A program made the position numbers and the translations under genes. A model generated the notes under the pieces. That model was not told the origin of the DNA, searched no databases, and saw nothing but the letters and a program-made list of their open reading frames with translations. Of a stretch of DNA of 64,000 nucleotides, positions 62,960 to 64,000 are shown in pieces (the stretch's first letter is position 1; every line of letters starts with the position of its first letter). The DNA is from Mycobacterium paraffinicum (GTDB taxonomy: Bacteria > Actinomycetota > Actinomycetes > Mycobacteriales > Mycobacteriaceae): assembly GCF_001907675.1 (NCBI RefSeq), contig NZ_MPNT01000023.1, positions 27,680-91,679 of the forward strand. The letters run 5' to 3'.

Positions 62960-63877
62960 ATGCCGTGCGTGCGTTTGTTGTCTTTGGTCCTCGTTGCGGT
63001 GTGCTTGGTGGGCTGTGGTGAGAGGCATGTGTCGGCGGCCGGCGCTCGGGATGCGTCCGGGACGTTCCGTTCCGGCGGCATGGACCGAACTTACCTGTTG
63101 CACGTGCCGCCGGGCAGCCCGGTCGGCCTGGTGCTGAGCCTGCACGGCGGCGGTGGCACCGGGAACGGGCAGCGGGGGCTGACCGGGTTCGACTCCGTCG
63201 CCGACGCCCACAACCTGCTGGTGGTCTACCCCGACGGCTACGACAAGAGCTGGGCCGACGGGCGGGGTGCGTCGCCGGCGGATCGCCGGCATATCGACGA
63301 TGTCGGCTTCCTGGTGGGGCTCGCGGGCAAGCTGCAGAACGACTACGGCATCGCCCCGGGGCACATTTTCGTCACCGGGATGTCTAATGGCGGATTCATG
63401 TCCAACCGGCTGGCGTGCGACCGCGCCGACGTGTTCGCCGCGGCCGCCCCCGTGGCCGGCACGCTGGGCGTGGGCGTGGCATGTAACCCGTCGCGGCCCG
63501 TGTCGGTGTTGGAGGCCCACGGCACCGCCGACCCGCTGGTGCCGTTCAAGGGCGGGGTGGTGCGCGGTCGCGGCGGGGTCAGCCACGCCATCTCCGCCGA
63601 CAGCATGGTGAACACGTGGCGTACCGCCGATCACTGCCAGGGCGACCCGTCCGTCCAGTCCCTGCCCAACGTCGGGGACGGGACCGTCGTGCGCCGCTTC
63701 GACTCCACGGCCTGCGCGGCGTCGACCGAGGTGATCTTCTATCAGATCGACAGCGGCGGGCACACGTGGCCCGGGGGCAGGCAGTACCTGCCCAAGGCGA
63801 TCGTCGGGCCCACCACCCGCGCGCTCGACGGCTCGGAGGCCATCGCGCAGTTCTTCCTAGCGCACGCGCGGGGCTAG
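62960..63877 (+). CDS. Lipoprotein esterase, LpqP-like (PHB depolymerase family)
   Basis: 305 residues from the ATG at 62960. Lipoprotein signal with lipobox LVGC (Cys19), so anchored to the outer face of the membrane. Hydrolase domain: LSLHGGGGTGN oxyanion region, nucleophile GMSNGGFM (Ser142), HGTADPLVPF with the Asp, and DSGGHTWPGG with the His. Resembles the poly(3-hydroxybutyrate) depolymerase/feruloyl esterase group and M. tuberculosis LpqP. Substrate unknown. Confidence 0.85.
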   Translation: MPCVRLLSLVLVAVCLVGCGERHVSAAGARDASGTFRSGGMDRTYLLHVPPGSPVGLVLSLHGGGGTGNGQRGLTGFDSVADAHNLLVVYPDGYDKSWADGRGASPADRRHIDDVGFLVGLAGKLQNDYGIAPGHIFVTGMSNGGFMSNRLACDRADVFAAAAPVAGTLGVGVACNPSRPVSVLEAHGTADPLVPFKGGVVRGRGGVSHAISADSMVNTWRTADHCQGDPSVQSLPNVGDGTVVRRFDSTACAASTEVIFYQIDSGGHTWPGGRQYLPKAIVGPTTRALDGSEAIAQFFLAHARG

Positions 63878-63972
63878 ACGGTATGGGGGGCTGGGGCCTC
63901 GCTCACATGTGAACGTGGGTTGCGGTCGGGAAATGGGTCCTGGCCGTAGAGCCACAGATGTGGGAGGCCCCA

Positions 63973-64000
63973 GTGAAGGTTCAGCGTACGAGTGTTGGGT
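63973..64000 (+). CDS. First codons of an apparent IS110-family transposase
   Basis: GTG at 63973 with GGGAGG five bases upstream opens a frame VKVQRTSVG that runs off the window. The opening resembles remembered N-termini of mycobacterial IS110-type transposases, followed normally by the DEDD catalytic region. Only nine residues are visible, so this is a weak call. Confidence 0.35.

Noticed and set aside
1..64000. CRISPR arrays, tRNA and rRNA genes
   Set aside because: No regularly spaced repeats, cloverleaf-like sequence with CCA-type ends, or rRNA-like stretches were noticed by eye; a dedicated scan could still find a tRNA.

Overview
High-GC DNA with mmpS/mmpL, PPE, 13E12-family, sapM, dacB1, sigJ and LexA-box features typical of Mycobacterium. 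The gene content and order resemble a slow grower, most likely a member of the M. avium complex. This is inferred from gene families and from remembered M. tuberculosis gene order; no search was run. Much of the window is an inverted or rearranged equivalent of the M. tuberculosis Rv3300c-Rv3330 region, interrupted by accessory genes.

Layout. 0-3 kb: an mmpS-mmpL pair, with mmpL cut by the left edge. 3-8.8 kb: dacB1, an MFS transporter, an mmpL relic, a class III aminotransferase and sigJ. 8.8-16 kb: a translationally coupled esterase / MprF-like aminoacyl-lipid synthase pair, an Asp/Glu racemase, an AhpD-like protein and a membrane diguanylate cyclase. 16-19.4 kb: the sdhCDAB operon. 19.5-22.3 kb: the cdd-deoA-add nucleoside salvage operon with a terminator. 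22.3-26.6 kb: a small membrane stress protein, a FadR-type regulator divergent from a bicupin gene, and two convergent von Willebrand A membrane proteins. 26.6-36.6 kb: an Rv3311-like gene, sapM, upp, pmmB, deoD, a cutinase, amiB1-amiA1, an esterase and a GGCT-fold protein. 36.7-40.8 kb: lpdA, glpD2 and an RluA-type pseudouridine synthase. 41-44.3 kb: a LexA-boxed 13E12/HNH gene, a small secreted protein and an MBL hydrolase.

44.5-62.1 kb is the most unusual part. Two tandem PPE genes are followed by a dense cation-transport island: a P1B-type ATPase fused to a hemerythrin domain, a CBS-pair protein, a P2-like ATPase whose three catalytic motifs are all altered, a DUF5994-like protein, a giant CtpI-like ATPase, and a phoU-corA-Mg2+ ATPase operon. 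A DosR-like palindrome lies between the hemerythrin-ATPase and the CBS gene. The window ends with small secreted proteins, an LpqP-like lipoprotein esterase and what looks like the first codons of an IS110-type transposase.

The best candidates for something undescribed are the predicted non-pumping P-type ATPase with its partner gene, the hemerythrin-ATPase/CBS pair, and the LexA site that sits across a start codon. No tRNA, rRNA, CRISPR array or riboswitch was seen.
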